Below, piece after piece: positions 1 through 8,525 of a stretch of DNA of 64,000 bases; within the stretch, counting starts at the first letter, position 1, and each line of letters opens with the position of its first letter. The notes beneath the pieces are model-generated. The model was given only the letters and a program-made list of their open reading frames with translations, was not told where the DNA came from and ran no database searches. A program made the position numbers and the translations under genes. Source of the stretch: an uncultured Clostridia bacterium (lineage in GTDB: Bacteria > Bacillota > Clostridia > TANB77 > CAG-508); contig CAKPIA010000003.1 of the NCBI GenBank assembly GCA_934162205.1, forward strand, positions 62,001 through 126,000, given 5' to 3'.

Positions 1-393
1 TATTTTATTAATTCCTTTATTTGATGAATTTTCGTTTAATACAGCATCTATCTTACAACTAGTAACATTATATCCTTTTTCTTTTACTTTATTTTTTAAA
101 TCTTTTTCAAGTTCTTCTATATATAATTGTTCAAGTCTTTTATCCATCGACTCTTGATTTACTTCTACGCCACTACTTGTTGTAGATGCATATTTTTCTA
201 TATTAAATTCTTCAAAATTAAAATAATTATTATTTTTAATAACTGGTGAAATTATATTAAACAATATATACATTCCAATTATCATTTTTATATACTTTTT
301 ATTTTTGTTTTCGGGCAAAATCATTTCTATAATACTTGCAATTATAACTGCAACAATTACTTGTTCTGCCCATGACCTTATAAAACTAATCAT
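1..393 (-). CDS. spoIIIAF: SpoIIIAF, stage III sporulation protein AF (3' end cut by window edge)
   Basis: Last gene of the spoIIIA operon, encoding a mother-cell membrane component of the SpoIIIA-SpoIIQ channel. The 131 visible residues begin MISFIRSWAEQVI and continue with two hydrophobic segments (about residues 8-26 and 36-54) that flank the short charged stretch PENKNKKYIK, the usual SpoIIIAF N-terminus. A soluble acidic region follows and runs off the window. The ATG is preceded by GAGGA and lies 14 bases after the spoIIIAE stop, so the two are cotranscribed. The family call rests on the N-terminal pattern and operon position; the C-terminal domain cannot be judged. Confidence 0.88.
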   Translation of the reverse strand, partial: MISFIRSWAEQVIVAVIIASIIEMILPENKNKKYIKMIIGMYILFNIISPVIKNNNYFNFEEFNIEKYASTTSSGVEVNQESMDKRLEQLYIEELEKDLKNKVKEKGYNVTSCKIDAVLNENSSNKGINKI

Positions 394-407
394 AACAATC
401 CTCTTAT

Positions 408-1550
408 TTATCTATACATCATTCCACTATTAGATATTTTAATTACCAATGTTATACCTATAATCAACATTACAGATAAAGAGCATAAGATTCCCAATAA
501 AACTTTAAATATTCCTCCCATTTCTGATAATAACTTTACTATTTTTTCATCAGCAATAGGTTGTATTATACTTGCTGATAAATTATATGCAATTGTTATA
601 ACTCCAAGTTTTATTATTGGAACTATACATATCCCTATTATTACAATAACTCCAACAATTCCTACAGCATTTTTTAAAACAAGCCCACATCCTAAAACAG
701 TGTCTACTGCATCTCCTAATATTTTACCTACTACAGGTATCATAGTAGAAACGGCAGCTTTTGTAGTTTTTGCCGTTATACCATCTACGCTACTACTTAA
801 TGTTCCTTCTAACGAAATTACACCAACAAACACTGTTAAAATTATTCCTAAAAACCATATTACACTCGATTTTAGAAAACTTGATATTTTATCTATTTGT
901 ATTTTATTAGATATTTTTGATATTATTGAAAATACAGTTATTATTAACATTAACGGAATTAAAATACTTTGAATTATATTTCCTACAAAATTTATCATAA
1001 ATAAAATAAATGGTTCCAAGATTCCACTTGTTGTAATACTTCCTGTATATACCATTAAAGTAATTAAAATAGGCACTAACATATTCATAAATGCAACTAA
1101 ATTTTGTGATGTTTCTTTTACAGTTTGAATAATTGAATTAAAATTAGACATTATAACTGTAACTATTAAAATATATTGAACATAATAAATTATTTCAGAT
1201 ATATTATTGTTTTCTAAACTATCACTAATAGCTTTTAAAACACTATGTATTACAATAATTACTAAAATACTAATTAAAGTTTTAACACTAGATTTTACTT
1301 CTGTTCCAAATAATTTAATAACTTTTTTAATCAAAATGTTATTGTCTACATTTCCTTGAATTGCATTATTCATTAATTCGGATATGTCTATATCTTCTAA
1401 GAAATCACCTTTATATTTTTGTGATTCTTTTATAAAATCTGATATTCCAAACGTTTCTTTTTGTTCTTCTATTGTTTCATCTGTTTTTGCATATGAACAA
1501 TTAGAAATCATCATACATATTAAAAATAAAACAATACATATTTTTTTCAT
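408..1550 (-). CDS. spoIIIAE: SpoIIIAE, stage III sporulation protein AE
   Basis: Polytopic membrane protein of the forespore-mother cell channel. 380 residues, close to the usual family length. It starts with a cleavable-looking signal peptide (residues 1-21, ending in CSYA), then an acidic stretch, then about seven to eight hydrophobic segments; the central TTKAAVSTMIPVVGKILGDAV region is typical of the family. The ATG has a GGAGC ribosome site 7 bases upstream. It sits between spoIIIAD and spoIIIAF with 13-14 base gaps. In Bacillus the operon is transcribed by sigma-E in the mother cell; I infer the same here. Confidence 0.93.
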   Translation of the reverse strand: MKKICIVLFLICMMISNCSYAKTDETIEEQKETFGISDFIKESQKYKGDFLEDIDISELMNNAIQGNVDNNILIKKVIKLFGTEVKSSVKTLISILVIIVIHSVLKAISDSLENNNISEIIYYVQYILIVTVIMSNFNSIIQTVKETSQNLVAFMNMLVPILITLMVYTGSITTSGILEPFILFMINFVGNIIQSILIPLMLIITVFSIISKISNKIQIDKISSFLKSSVIWFLGIILTVFVGVISLEGTLSSSVDGITAKTTKAAVSTMIPVVGKILGDAVDTVLGCGLVLKNAVGIVGVIVIIGICIVPIIKLGVITIAYNLSASIIQPIADEKIVKLLSEMGGIFKVLLGILCSLSVMLIIGITLVIKISNSGMMYR

Positions 1551-1563
1551 TTGTGCTCCTTTT

Positions 1564-1950
1564 TTAAGGAAGAATATCTATAACAATTTCTAACAAATTA
1601 GATATTATAGGTATAGATATTGATATTATAATTATTTTACTTCCTGTTTCTATTTTGCTAGCAATTGCACTTTCTCCCGAATCTTTACAAATACTTACGG
1701 CAAACTCTGTTAAAAATGCTATTCCTGTTATTTTTAATAATATTCCTAAAAAATTGTTGTTAATAGATGCTTTACTAGATATAGATTGAAGTAATTGAAC
1801 TATGTTTGTAAGCTTGTCTATTATTAAAGTTAGTATCAATATTCCTGCTATTAATGATATATAAATTGCAAATTCTGGCTTATATTGCCTTGTTATAATT
1901 ATTAATATTAATGAAATAATTCCTATTCCGATTATTTTTATAACATCCAT
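1564..1950 (-). CDS. spoIIIAD: SpoIIIAD, stage III sporulation protein AD
   Basis: Small membrane protein (128 residues) with about four hydrophobic segments, homologous in type to SpoIIIAC but with an added C-terminal half. The motif around LTEFAVSICKDSGESAIASKIETG is the family signature as I know it. The gene lies 13 bases before spoIIIAE and 22 bases after spoIIIAC and has a GAGG ribosome site. It is a ring or export-apparatus-like component of the SpoIIIA channel. Nothing unusual was seen. Confidence 0.93.
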   Translation of the reverse strand: MDVIKIIGIGIISLILIIITRQYKPEFAIYISLIAGILILTLIIDKLTNIVQLLQSISSKASINNNFLGILLKITGIAFLTEFAVSICKDSGESAIASKIETGSKIIIISISIPIISNLLEIVIDILP

Positions 1951-1972
1951 TTTTACCTCACTATTATAAAAA

Positions 1973-2167
1973 TTACAAATTAAAAATAGTTCTTACAGTA
2001 TCGAATAATGTACTTATTTCTTTTATAACCATTGTAAGTACAATAACTAATCCTGCAAGTGTTGTCATCATAGCTTGATCTTCTCTTCCCGCTCTTACTA
2101 GAACTTGATGAAGTACAGCTACTAATATACCAATTGCTGCTATTTTAAATAATAAATCAATATTCAT
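1973..2167 (-). CDS. spoIIIAC: SpoIIIAC, stage III sporulation protein AC
   Basis: A 64-residue membrane protein with two hydrophobic helices separated by the charged loop VRAGREDQA, which is highly characteristic of SpoIIIAC. The ATG is preceded by AGGGGG at normal spacing. The gene sits directly between spoIIIAB (11-base gap) and spoIIIAD. It acts in the mother-cell membrane as part of the channel that feeds the forespore. Confidence 0.94.
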   Translation of the reverse strand: MNIDLLFKIAAIGILVAVLHQVLVRAGREDQAMMTTLAGLVIVLTMVIKEISTLFDTVRTIFNL

Positions 2168-2178
2168 TTTTCGTCCCC

Positions 2179-2688
2179 CTAAATTAATATTATTACTATT
2201 GCTAGTCCAACAACTGTACCTAAAGTTTTATATAATTTTTCATTTTTTTCCTTTTCTTTTTCTGCTTTTTCTATTTGCATATCTATAAATGAACTTGTAA
2301 GCTTTATTTCGCTTATTTGACCTTCTACATCTGTTTTTCCTAGAAGTTTACCAAAGTTTTTTATTATACTTATATCTTCAGAATTTAAATTTAATTTACA
2401 TTCTTCTATTGCATCATTCCAGGCTTCTTGAGTTTCCATTTTTCGCAAATTTGATTTTGTCTTTTTAAATATATTTGCAACATTTTCTATTAAGTTTTCT
2501 GACATTTGGTCAAAAATCTCTTGTAATGGCTCATATGTAAATTTTATTTTGTTTTCTAATATATTTAAAGCATTTCTAAATTCTCTAAGTTCTATTACTC
2601 TATCCTTATATTTTTTTGATACTAATAATCCTATCCCTGTTGAAGCACATAATATTACTATTAATATAAAATATTTAATCATTAGCAT
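2179..2688 (-). CDS. spoIIIAB: SpoIIIAB, stage III sporulation protein AB
   Basis: About 170 residues: an N-terminal membrane helix, a long helical soluble domain (LREFRNALNILENKI... is the usual family region) and a C-terminal hydrophobic anchor ending VGLAIVIILI. The reading frame can be opened at a GTG at 2697, but an AAGGTGA ribosome site fits the ATG at 2688 better, so I chose the latter. The gene is separated from spoIIIAA by 94 bases that hold a hairpin. In the channel it is thought to work with the SpoIIIAA ATPase. Known family, good match by eye. Confidence 0.9.
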   Translation of the reverse strand: MLMIKYFILIVILCASTGIGLLVSKKYKDRVIELREFRNALNILENKIKFTYEPLQEIFDQMSENLIENVANIFKKTKSNLRKMETQEAWNDAIEECKLNLNSEDISIIKNFGKLLGKTDVEGQISEIKLTSSFIDMQIEKAEKEKEKNEKLYKTLGTVVGLAIVIILI

Positions 2689-2752
2689 AACTTTCACCTT
2701 GTCCTTTGTTTTTTGTTTCTATATTATATTCATGGCATATATCTTTTAGAAC

Positions 2753-2790
2753 AAAAATAAGAAATATATTAATATACATTTCTTATTTTT
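2753..2790 (-). terminator. Hairpin between spoIIIAA and spoIIIAB
   Basis: A 13-bp perfect inverted repeat (AAAAATAAGAAAT / ATTTCTTATTTTT) with a 12-base loop overlaps the spoIIIAA stop codon and is followed on the minus strand by T-rich sequence. It looks like an intrinsic terminator, but it lies inside the operon, so it may be a partial terminator or an mRNA-stabilising element that separates spoIIIAA expression from the downstream genes. Confidence 0.5.
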
Positions 2791-3734
2791 CTATTATTTG
2801 AGTATATTCTTTTGTTTCTTTATTTAAAGAATACACTTTATCTATATTTCCTTTTTTTACTGTATCTAAAAATATTAATCTTTCAAAAATGTTTTTTCTT
2901 ATTAATTCTGATATTGCAGGATTCAAATTTATTTCTTCTAAATTACCACCATGTGCTGTAAAAATTCCTTTTATCCCACAACAAACAGCATAATTTATTG
3001 CTTCTACATCTTCAACGCTTCCAATTTCATCACAAGTAATTATTTGTGGTGACATAGATCTTATTAACATATTCATACCTTTAGATTTAGAAACATTATC
3101 AATTACATCTGTTCTTATTCCAACATCATTTTGTGGATTTCCTTTGTACATTGCTGCAATTTCTCCTCTTTCATCTACTAAACCAATTGTTTTACCGTTT
3201 AAAATTTATTTCTTTTATTCCATTACTTATTGTTCTTATTAAATCCCTTAATATTGTAGTCTTTCCGCATCCTGGCGGAGATATAATTAATGTGTTATAT
3301 ATATTATTTTTTTCAATATTTATAACATATCTTAATAATTTTTTACTGCAATCTATTTTTTGCCTTGCTATTCTAAAATTTAGGCTAGAAATATAATTTA
3401 TATTTACTATTTTTTGTTCTTCCATAACAACATTTCCGGTTAATCCTATTCTGTGTCCACCATTTATTGTTATAAATCCTTCGCATATTTGTTTTCTGTA
3501 CGAATATACAGAATTTTCACATATTTTTTCAAATATTTCTATTATTTCTTTTTCAGATACAATATATTTCAAAATTATATTATTTTGCTCTACTTTAATT
3601 ATTATTGGTTTATTATTTCTTATCCTTATTTCTTCTATTTGATCATATAATTCTTCATGCTCTGATAAAAGTTTATTTAATTCTAATTTTATACTTTCTG
3701 GAAAGTATTCTAAAACCTGTTTTATTTCTTCCAA
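2783..3734 (-). CDS. spoIIIAA: SpoIIIAA ATPase, split by a +1 frameshift at a CGG codon
   Basis: Secretion-type ATPase thought to power the SpoIIIA channel. The front part (3192-3734) has a TTG start with AGGAGG upstream, and a Walker A motif (PPGCGKTT, about residues 153-160). It stops right after the codons TTT AAA CGG. The rest lies in the +1 frame: skipping the C at 3197 gives GKTIGLVDERGEIAAMYKGN, which matches the family region GKKVGIVDERSE, then Walker B (ITCDEIG). The total length, 952 bases, is 317 codons plus exactly one base, so one extra base explains the break; the joined product would be 316 residues, the normal length. It could be a pseudogene, a sequencing error or a programmed shift (see findings). 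Confidence 0.9.
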
Positions 3735-3794
3735 CTGCTTGTCCTCCTAAAACAAAGACGCGAACTTTAAAATGTTTTGATAAGTGCCAATGTT

Positions 3795-3820
3795 ATTAAT
3801 GTCCGCTTTTGTTCTTATAC
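3795..3820 (-). promoter_or_regulatory. Possible sigma-E-type promoter for spoIIIA
   Basis: On the minus strand GTATAA is followed after 13 bases by CATTAAT, upstream of spoIIIAA. This loosely resembles the sigma-E pattern (ATA in the -35, CATA-like -10). The match is weak; it is listed only because the known regulation of the operon predicts such a site here. Confidence 0.22.
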
Positions 3821-3852
3821 AATAAATCTTTTTTGTATTTTTGCTAATATGC

Positions 3853-3892
3853 AAAAAAGAAACATATAATAAATATTATATGTTTCTTTTTT
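3853..3892 (-). terminator. Intrinsic terminator after yebC
   Basis: A 19-bp perfect inverted repeat (left arm 3853-3871, right arm 3874-3892) flanked by A and T runs, 14 bases past the yebC stop. The very short loop means the top pairs will not close, but the stem is long. Confidence 0.75.
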
Positions 3893-3905
3893 TATTTTAG
3901 AACTA

Positions 3906-4625
3906 TTATTCTTCCCAATTGTGATATACATTCATAACATCATCTAATTCGTCTAGATTATCAATTAATCTTTCCATTTTTTCTTGACCTTTTTCATCTA
4001 ACACAACTGTTGTTGTAGGAATCATTTGAACTTCTGCTTCTACAAATGTTAATCCTTGTTCTTCTAATTTTTCTCTTACTTCTGCGAAATTACTTGGTTC
4101 TGTTGTTATTTCAAATATTTCATCATCTGATGTAATATCTTCTGCACCTGCTTCTAATGCAATCATCATTAATTCTTCTTCATCTAAAGCACAGTTTTCT
4201 TTTTCTATAACAATTACACCTTTTTTATTAAACATATATGATACACATCCAGATGTTCCTAAATTTCCTCCAGCTTTATCAAAAACATGTCTTACATCTG
4301 CTGCAGTTCTATTTTTATTGTCTGTGTTTGCTTCTACTATAACTGCAACTCCATTTGGTCCATAACCTTCGTATACTATTTCTTCATAGTTTTCGTTACT
4401 TGTTGATGCTTTTTTTATTGCATTATTTATTGTATCATTTGGCATGTTTGCTGCTTTACATTTTGCTATTACTGCTTTTAATTTTGAATTTCCTGCTGGA
4501 TCTGGTCCACCTTCTTTAGTTGCAATTAATAATTCTCTACCTAGCTTTGTAAAAATTTTTCCTCTTGCTGCATCTGCCTTTCCTTTTTTTGCTTGAATGT
4601 TATGCCATTTGCTATGTCCTGACAT
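3906..4625 (-). CDS. yebC: YebC/PmpR family protein
   Basis: 239 residues, normal for the YebC/TACO1 family, which is implicated in transcriptional control and in easing translation of proline-rich stretches. It begins MSGHSKWHNIQAKKGKADAARGK, the hallmark of the family; the open frame extends 25 codons further upstream, but an AGGAGG site 7 bases before 4625 fixes the start. Other family motifs seen are EGYGPNGVAVIVE and GGNLGTSGCV. It is a single gene, with a terminator downstream. Confidence 0.96.
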   Translation of the reverse strand: MSGHSKWHNIQAKKGKADAARGKIFTKLGRELLIATKEGGPDPAGNSKLKAVIAKCKAANMPNDTINNAIKKASTSNENYEEIVYEGYGPNGVAVIVEANTDNKNRTAADVRHVFDKAGGNLGTSGCVSYMFNKKGVIVIEKENCALDEEELMMIALEAGAEDITSDDEIFEITTEPSNFAEVREKLEEQGLTFVEAEVQMIPTTTVVLDEKGQEKMERLIDNLDELDDVMNVYHNWEE

Positions 4626-4767
4626 GTTAATTCCTCCTTTATTTATTTGTTTTATGGTCATTTTAAACCTGTATATATTGAATTTATTTACTTTTAACAA
4701 AAATTCATTTTTTATTGTAACATATTTTTTTATATTTGTGTAGTATTTTTATAAATATTTTTTCAAT

Positions 4768-5055
4768 CTATAAATTTCTTAAGTCTTCTACTATTTGCTC
4801 TTCTAATAGATTTTTTCGTGCAATAGCAGTAGTGTTTCCCTCTTCTAATAAATTCATATATTCTATTAAAATTTCTATTTCTACTCCTGCATTTCTCATA
4901 CATTTTATAAATTCTATTCTTTTACAAGATTTCTCGTCATAATTTCTAATGCCACTTTTATTTCTAGGAACATTAGAAATTAATCCTATTCTTTCATAGT
5001 ATCTTAATGTATCTGGTGTTAAATCATATTCTTTACTTACTTCTGCTATTGTCAT
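4768..5055 (-). CDS. Short MerR-family transcriptional regulator
   Basis: 95 residues, starting MTIAEVSKEYDLTPDTLRYYER, the winged-helix DNA-binding domain of MerR regulators, followed by the start of the dimerisation helix (MRNAGVEIEILIEYMNLLEEGN). Related regulators (AdhR-like) are usually about 110-140 residues, so the helix is cut short, ending LLEEQIVEDLRNL. There is no cysteine at a metal-sensing position. The start is set by AGGAGG 7 bases upstream, not the longer open frame. Its promoter has the 19-bp MerR-type spacing, implying autoregulation. The effector and targets are unknown; no adjacent reductase or transporter gene is on the same strand. Confidence 0.85.
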   Translation of the reverse strand: MTIAEVSKEYDLTPDTLRYYERIGLISNVPRNKSGIRNYDEKSCKRIEFIKCMRNAGVEIEILIEYMNLLEEGNTTAIARKNLLEEQIVEDLRNL

Positions 5056-5104
5056 ATTTATTCCTCCTAATATTATACAATTTCTATTTAATATAACTAC
5101 TAAA

Positions 5105-5135
5105 TATATACTACTTATAGTTAACTCAAAGTCAA
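5105..5135 (-). promoter_or_regulatory. MerR-type promoter with 19-bp spacer and dyad operator
   Basis: On the minus strand a -35 TTGACT and a -10 TATATA are 19 bases apart, two more than optimal, the classic MerR-activated architecture. The spacer holds the dyad ACTTTGAGTT/AACTATAAGT (8 of 10 pairs match). It lies about 50 bases before the short MerR gene. Confidence 0.75.
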
Positions 5136-5212
5136 TACTTTTTTTAAATTTTTTCAAAAAAAAAATTCTATACAGAACAAACTGATAGAAATTCTTTTAC
5201 TTTTATTATTTA

Positions 5213-5767
5213 TTAACATTTTACTAAACTCTCATATTCTTGTTTTGTTATTGAATATATTATTTTATCTTGCATATTTCCTATTTCTGATATTTTTCTT
5301 TGTCTTAATACCGCTTCTTTATACATACCTACACTCTCTAGTATTCTTTTAAAAAGATAATCCACATTTGAATAGTATTCACATATTACAACATTATACC
5401 CTTTATCTTCAAATAAATCTTCTAATACTCTTTTTATTGCTTCATTTGATATCCCTTTATTAAACCATTTTTTTCCGACTGTAAAATATATCTTACATGT
5501 TTTATTTATTGCAGACACTTGATATATTCTAACAAATCCAACTGGTTCATTTGTATTTTTTAAGAATATACCATATATATACATATCTTCACCTTCTTCT
5601 CCAGATCCCATTTTAATAATTGCTTTTGTTTCTTCTACATTTGCATGAACTTTAAAATCTGACAATTTTGCAATTTCTGATACTCCTGCCCAATTTTCAT
5701 ATGCCTTCTTTGCATCTGTCAATTTAAATTTTCTTAATACTAAATTATTTGTTTCTAATTCTTTCAT
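5213..5767 (-). CDS. GNAT family N-acetyltransferase (RimJ/RimL-like)
   Basis: 184 residues. It opens with LETNNLVLRKFKLTDAKKAYENW, the usual RimJ/RimL-type start, and has the acetyl-CoA-binding region as GKKWFNKGISNEAIKRVLEDLF, with the expected beta-bulge motif degenerate (WFNKGIS in place of Q/RxxGxG/A). It probably acetylates a small molecule or a protein N-terminus; the substrate is unknown. Two ATGs are available; GGGGGA lies too close to the first (5773), so the second (5767) is preferred. It stands alone between the MerR gene and tag. Confidence 0.8.
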   Translation of the reverse strand: MKELETNNLVLRKFKLTDAKKAYENWAGVSEIAKLSDFKVHANVEETKAIIKMGSGEEGEDMYIYGIFLKNTNEPVGFVRIYQVSAINKTCKIYFTVGKKWFNKGISNEAIKRVLEDLFEDKGYNVVICEYYSNVDYLFKRILESVGMYKEAVLRQRKISEIGNMQDKIIYSITKQEYESLVKC

Positions 5768-5923
5768 GTTCATTCCCCCTAAGTTTGTTAAGTATGCATA
5801 GTAAATATATTTAACACTTCTTATTACTTTTTACAATTTTATTTTACAAAAAGCATGATTTTTTATATTTTTTTGCTATTTTTTATTTTTATAAAAATTT
5901 TTTTATATAACATAATAAATATT

Positions 5924-5964
5924 AAAATAAGGTAAAGACAATTTAATTATCTTTACCTTATTTT
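5924..5964 (-). terminator. Terminator after tag
   Basis: A 15-bp perfect stem (AAAATAAGGTAAAGA paired with its complement) with an 11-base loop, ending 4 bases before the tag stop. The stem carries its own A/T run, so it could act on either strand. Confidence 0.8.
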
Positions 5965-5968
5965 TCTT

Positions 5969-6529
5969 CTAATTTTCTTTATATAAATAACATCCTTTTT
6001 GATGTGAATAAATAACCCCTATTGCTTGTAAATAGGAATATATAATTGTTGAACCAACAAACTTCATACCTCTTTTTTGCAAATCTTTAGAAATTTTATC
6101 TGATAATTCAGATGTTGTTTTATCTGATTCATATATTATTTTATTTTCTGTAAATTTCCATATATAATTAGAAAATGTTTTATAATCATTTTGAATTAAT
6201 TTAAAAATTTTACTATTATTTATTGCAGCATTTATTTTTAATTTATTTCTAATTATATCTTTATTATTTATTAATTCTATGATTTTGTTTTCATTATAAT
6301 TACATATTTTATTAATATCAAAATTGTCAAAAGCTGTTCTAAAAGCCTCTCTTTTGTTTAAAATACACTCCCAAGACAACCCAGCTTGAAATGATTCTAA
6401 TATTAACAATTCATACAATTTTTTATCATCATATTCTGGTTTTCCCCATTCTTTATCGTGATATTCTATATATTTATCATTTTTAGGATTACACCATTTA
6501 CATCTATTTTTATTATCTTTGTATTGCAT
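5969..6529 (-). CDS. tag: DNA-3-methyladenine glycosylase I
   Basis: 186 residues, normal length. The enzyme removes 3-methyladenine from alkylated DNA (base-excision repair). Recognisable family features are RCKWCNP near the N-terminus, YHDKEWGKP (His of the zinc site), ESFQAGLSWECILNKREAFR, the KRGMKFVGSTIIYSYLQAIG helix region and the C-terminal SHQKGC that supplies the last zinc ligands. The start has AGGAG 6 bases upstream. It lies just downstream of mutL on the same strand, so two repair genes are neighbours, though 159 bases separate them. Confidence 0.95.
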   Translation of the reverse strand: MQYKDNKNRCKWCNPKNDKYIEYHDKEWGKPEYDDKKLYELLILESFQAGLSWECILNKREAFRTAFDNFDINKICNYNENKIIELINNKDIIRNKLKINAAINNSKIFKLIQNDYKTFSNYIWKFTENKIIYESDKTTSELSDKISKDLQKRGMKFVGSTIIYSYLQAIGVIYSHQKGCYLYKEN

Positions 6530-6688
6530 TGCTTCTCCTATTCTATTTTTACATTAAAATAAAATTATATTTAGTTCTAATAATATTTTTACTCCTAAAA
6601 GAAATATAATTTTCTTTTATATATACCATATAAAAATATAGTTTATAACTTGTATCTTCATCGTCTAAAGATTAACATAAGAATCACC

Positions 6689-8440
6689 TTATAAAAGCTT
6701 TTTTTCTAATTCTTCTTTAGAAATTTTAATTGTAGTTGGTCTTCCGTGCGGACATGTATATGGATTTTTTAACTGAAGTAATTCATCCATTAATTCATGA
6801 ACTTCTCTTTCTGTAAGATCCATATTAGCTTTAACTGCAGCTTTACATGCAACTGTTGCAATAAATCTTTCTTCTATATCTTTCATTGAACTTCTTTCTT
6901 TTGTTATCATTTCATCTAATATATCTAAAAATATAGTTTTATTATCTTTTACTTTAACTTTATATTCTATATTTGGTATTCCATTTATCTTAATTGAGTT
7001 TTCTCCAAATGTTTCAATATCAAATCCATAATTTTTAAAAAGTTGTAAATTTTCCTGCACAAAATTTATTTCTTTATGTGTTAATGTTACAACCTCTGGA
7101 AACAACATCATTTGGCTGTTATTTTGAATATGATTTTTATAGTTTTCTTTTATTTTTTCATACAATAATCTTTCATGTGCAGCGTGTTGATCTACTAAAA
7201 ATATTTCATTATCTATTTCTATAATAATAAATGTTCTAAACAATATTCCAATAAATTTATAATCAATTTTTCTTTTATTTTCTCTAAGAATTAATTCATC
7301 TTGTTTTGTTTCTTCTATTTCAGTTTTCTCAGTAGTAATTTTTTCATTTACTTTTTCCGTTATTTTGTTTTCAAAATGATTTGTTAAAAATTTGTATTCA
7401 TTATCTATATAATCTTTTTTATTTACTTCTATTTCTTTATTTCCTAAAAAATCTTTATTTAAAATTGCTTCTTTTATTGCATGATACACAGCCCTATAAA
7501 TTGTACTTTCATCTTTAAATCTAACTTCTTTTTTAGTTGGATGTACATTTATATCATATAAATCTGCTGGCATTTCTATATTTAATATATAAAATCCAAA
7601 TTTTCCTATACCAGTTCCACCTTTAAAGGCTTGATCAGCACTATTTATTATAACTTGATTTTTTATATTTCTTTTATTTAAGAATACTATTTGATCTTTT
7701 CTAGTATCTTTTGCAATTATAGTATTTCCAATTACTCCTGTAATTTTTATATTTCCTTCTTCATAATTAACATTTATGATATTTTCTTTAATTTCTTTAC
7801 CATAAATTAAATATACAACATCTGTTAAATTGCCACTACCATTAGTATGTAAGATTGTTTTTCCTTCATTTATAAATTTAAAAGATACAGATGGATTAGC
7901 AAGTGCTGCTTTTTGTATAAAGTCTTTTATGTATCTTAATTCTGTAGAATCTTGTTTTAAAAATTTATATCTAACAGGTGTATTAAAAAATAAATCTTCT
8001 ACAATAATAGTTGTTCCTGTTTTAGCTGATACTTCTTCTTTTTGAAAAATCTCTCCTGCTTCTGATAACATTTTTATTCCGGTTTGCTCATCAGCTGTTT
8101 TTGATATTATAGTTAATCTTGATATAGATGCAATACTTGCTAATGCCTCACCTCTAAATCCCATTGTATATGTTTTTTCTAAATCTTCTACATAATGAAT
8201 TTTTGATGTAGCATGTCTCTCTATTGATATGTCCATATCATCGCTTCTAATACCTTTTCCATCATCAACTATTTTTATAAGAGTTTTTCCGCCTTTCTTT
8301 ATTTCTACTACTATGTTTTTAGCTCCAGCATCTATAGAGTTTTCTACTAATTCTTTTACTACATTTGCTGGTCTTTCTATAACTTCACCAGCAGCTATTT
8401 GATTTATTGTTAAATCATCTAATAATACTATATTTCCCAT
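6689..8440 (-). CDS. mutL: DNA mismatch repair protein MutL
   Basis: 583 residues. The N-terminal GHKL ATPase motifs are all present: AGEVIERPANVVKELVENS, DDGKGI and TMGFRGEALASI. The C-terminal endonuclease motif of the MutL class lacking MutH is present as DQHAAHERLLYE, along with ACKAAVKAN and CPHGRPT. So this is a nicking MutL. MutS is not adjacent in this window. The ATG at 8440 is preceded by AGAAGG. Intact with normal codon use. Confidence 0.97.
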   Translation of the reverse strand: MGNIVLLDDLTINQIAAGEVIERPANVVKELVENSIDAGAKNIVVEIKKGGKTLIKIVDDGKGIRSDDMDISIERHATSKIHYVEDLEKTYTMGFRGEALASIASISRLTIISKTADEQTGIKMLSEAGEIFQKEEVSAKTGTTIIVEDLFFNTPVRYKFLKQDSTELRYIKDFIQKAALANPSVSFKFINEGKTILHTNGSGNLTDVVYLIYGKEIKENIINVNYEEGNIKITGVIGNTIIAKDTRKDQIVFLNKRNIKNQVIINSADQAFKGGTGIGKFGFYILNIEMPADLYDINVHPTKKEVRFKDESTIYRAVYHAIKEAILNKDFLGNKEIEVNKKDYIDNEYKFLTNHFENKITEKVNEKITTEKTEIEETKQDELILRENKRKIDYKFIGILFRTFIIIEIDNEIFLVDQHAAHERLLYEKIKENYKNHIQNNSQMMLFPEVVTLTHKEINFVQENLQLFKNYGFDIETFGENSIKINGIPNIEYKVKVKDNKTIFLDILDEMITKERSSMKDIEERFIATVACKAAVKANMDLTEREVHELMDELLQLKNPYTCPHGRPTTIKISKEELEKKLL

Positions 8441-8480
8441 GTTTATTCCTTCTATTTTTTATTTCTTTTATATTATAAAT

Positions 8481-8519
8481 AAAAATCAATAAAATGTAAA
8501 TTACATTTTATTGATTTTT
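8481..8519 (-). terminator. Terminator after ABC permease gene
   Basis: A 19-bp inverted repeat, AAAAATCAATAAAATGTAA against its complement with one base between arms, ends 6 bases before the permease stop codon and is flanked by A/T runs; it may also terminate in the other direction. Confidence 0.75.
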
Positions 8520-8525
8520 GTATTA

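Noticed and set aside
700..972. 90-codon plus-strand ORF inside spoIIIAE
   Set aside because: Antisense shadow of a clear membrane-protein gene, no ribosome site.
3190..3205. T TTA AAC-like -1 slippery heptamer at the spoIIIAA break
   Set aside because: The bases are present, but the zero frame reads TTT AAA CGG, not T TTA AAC, and a -1 shift leads to a stop; only +1 (or -2) restores the protein.
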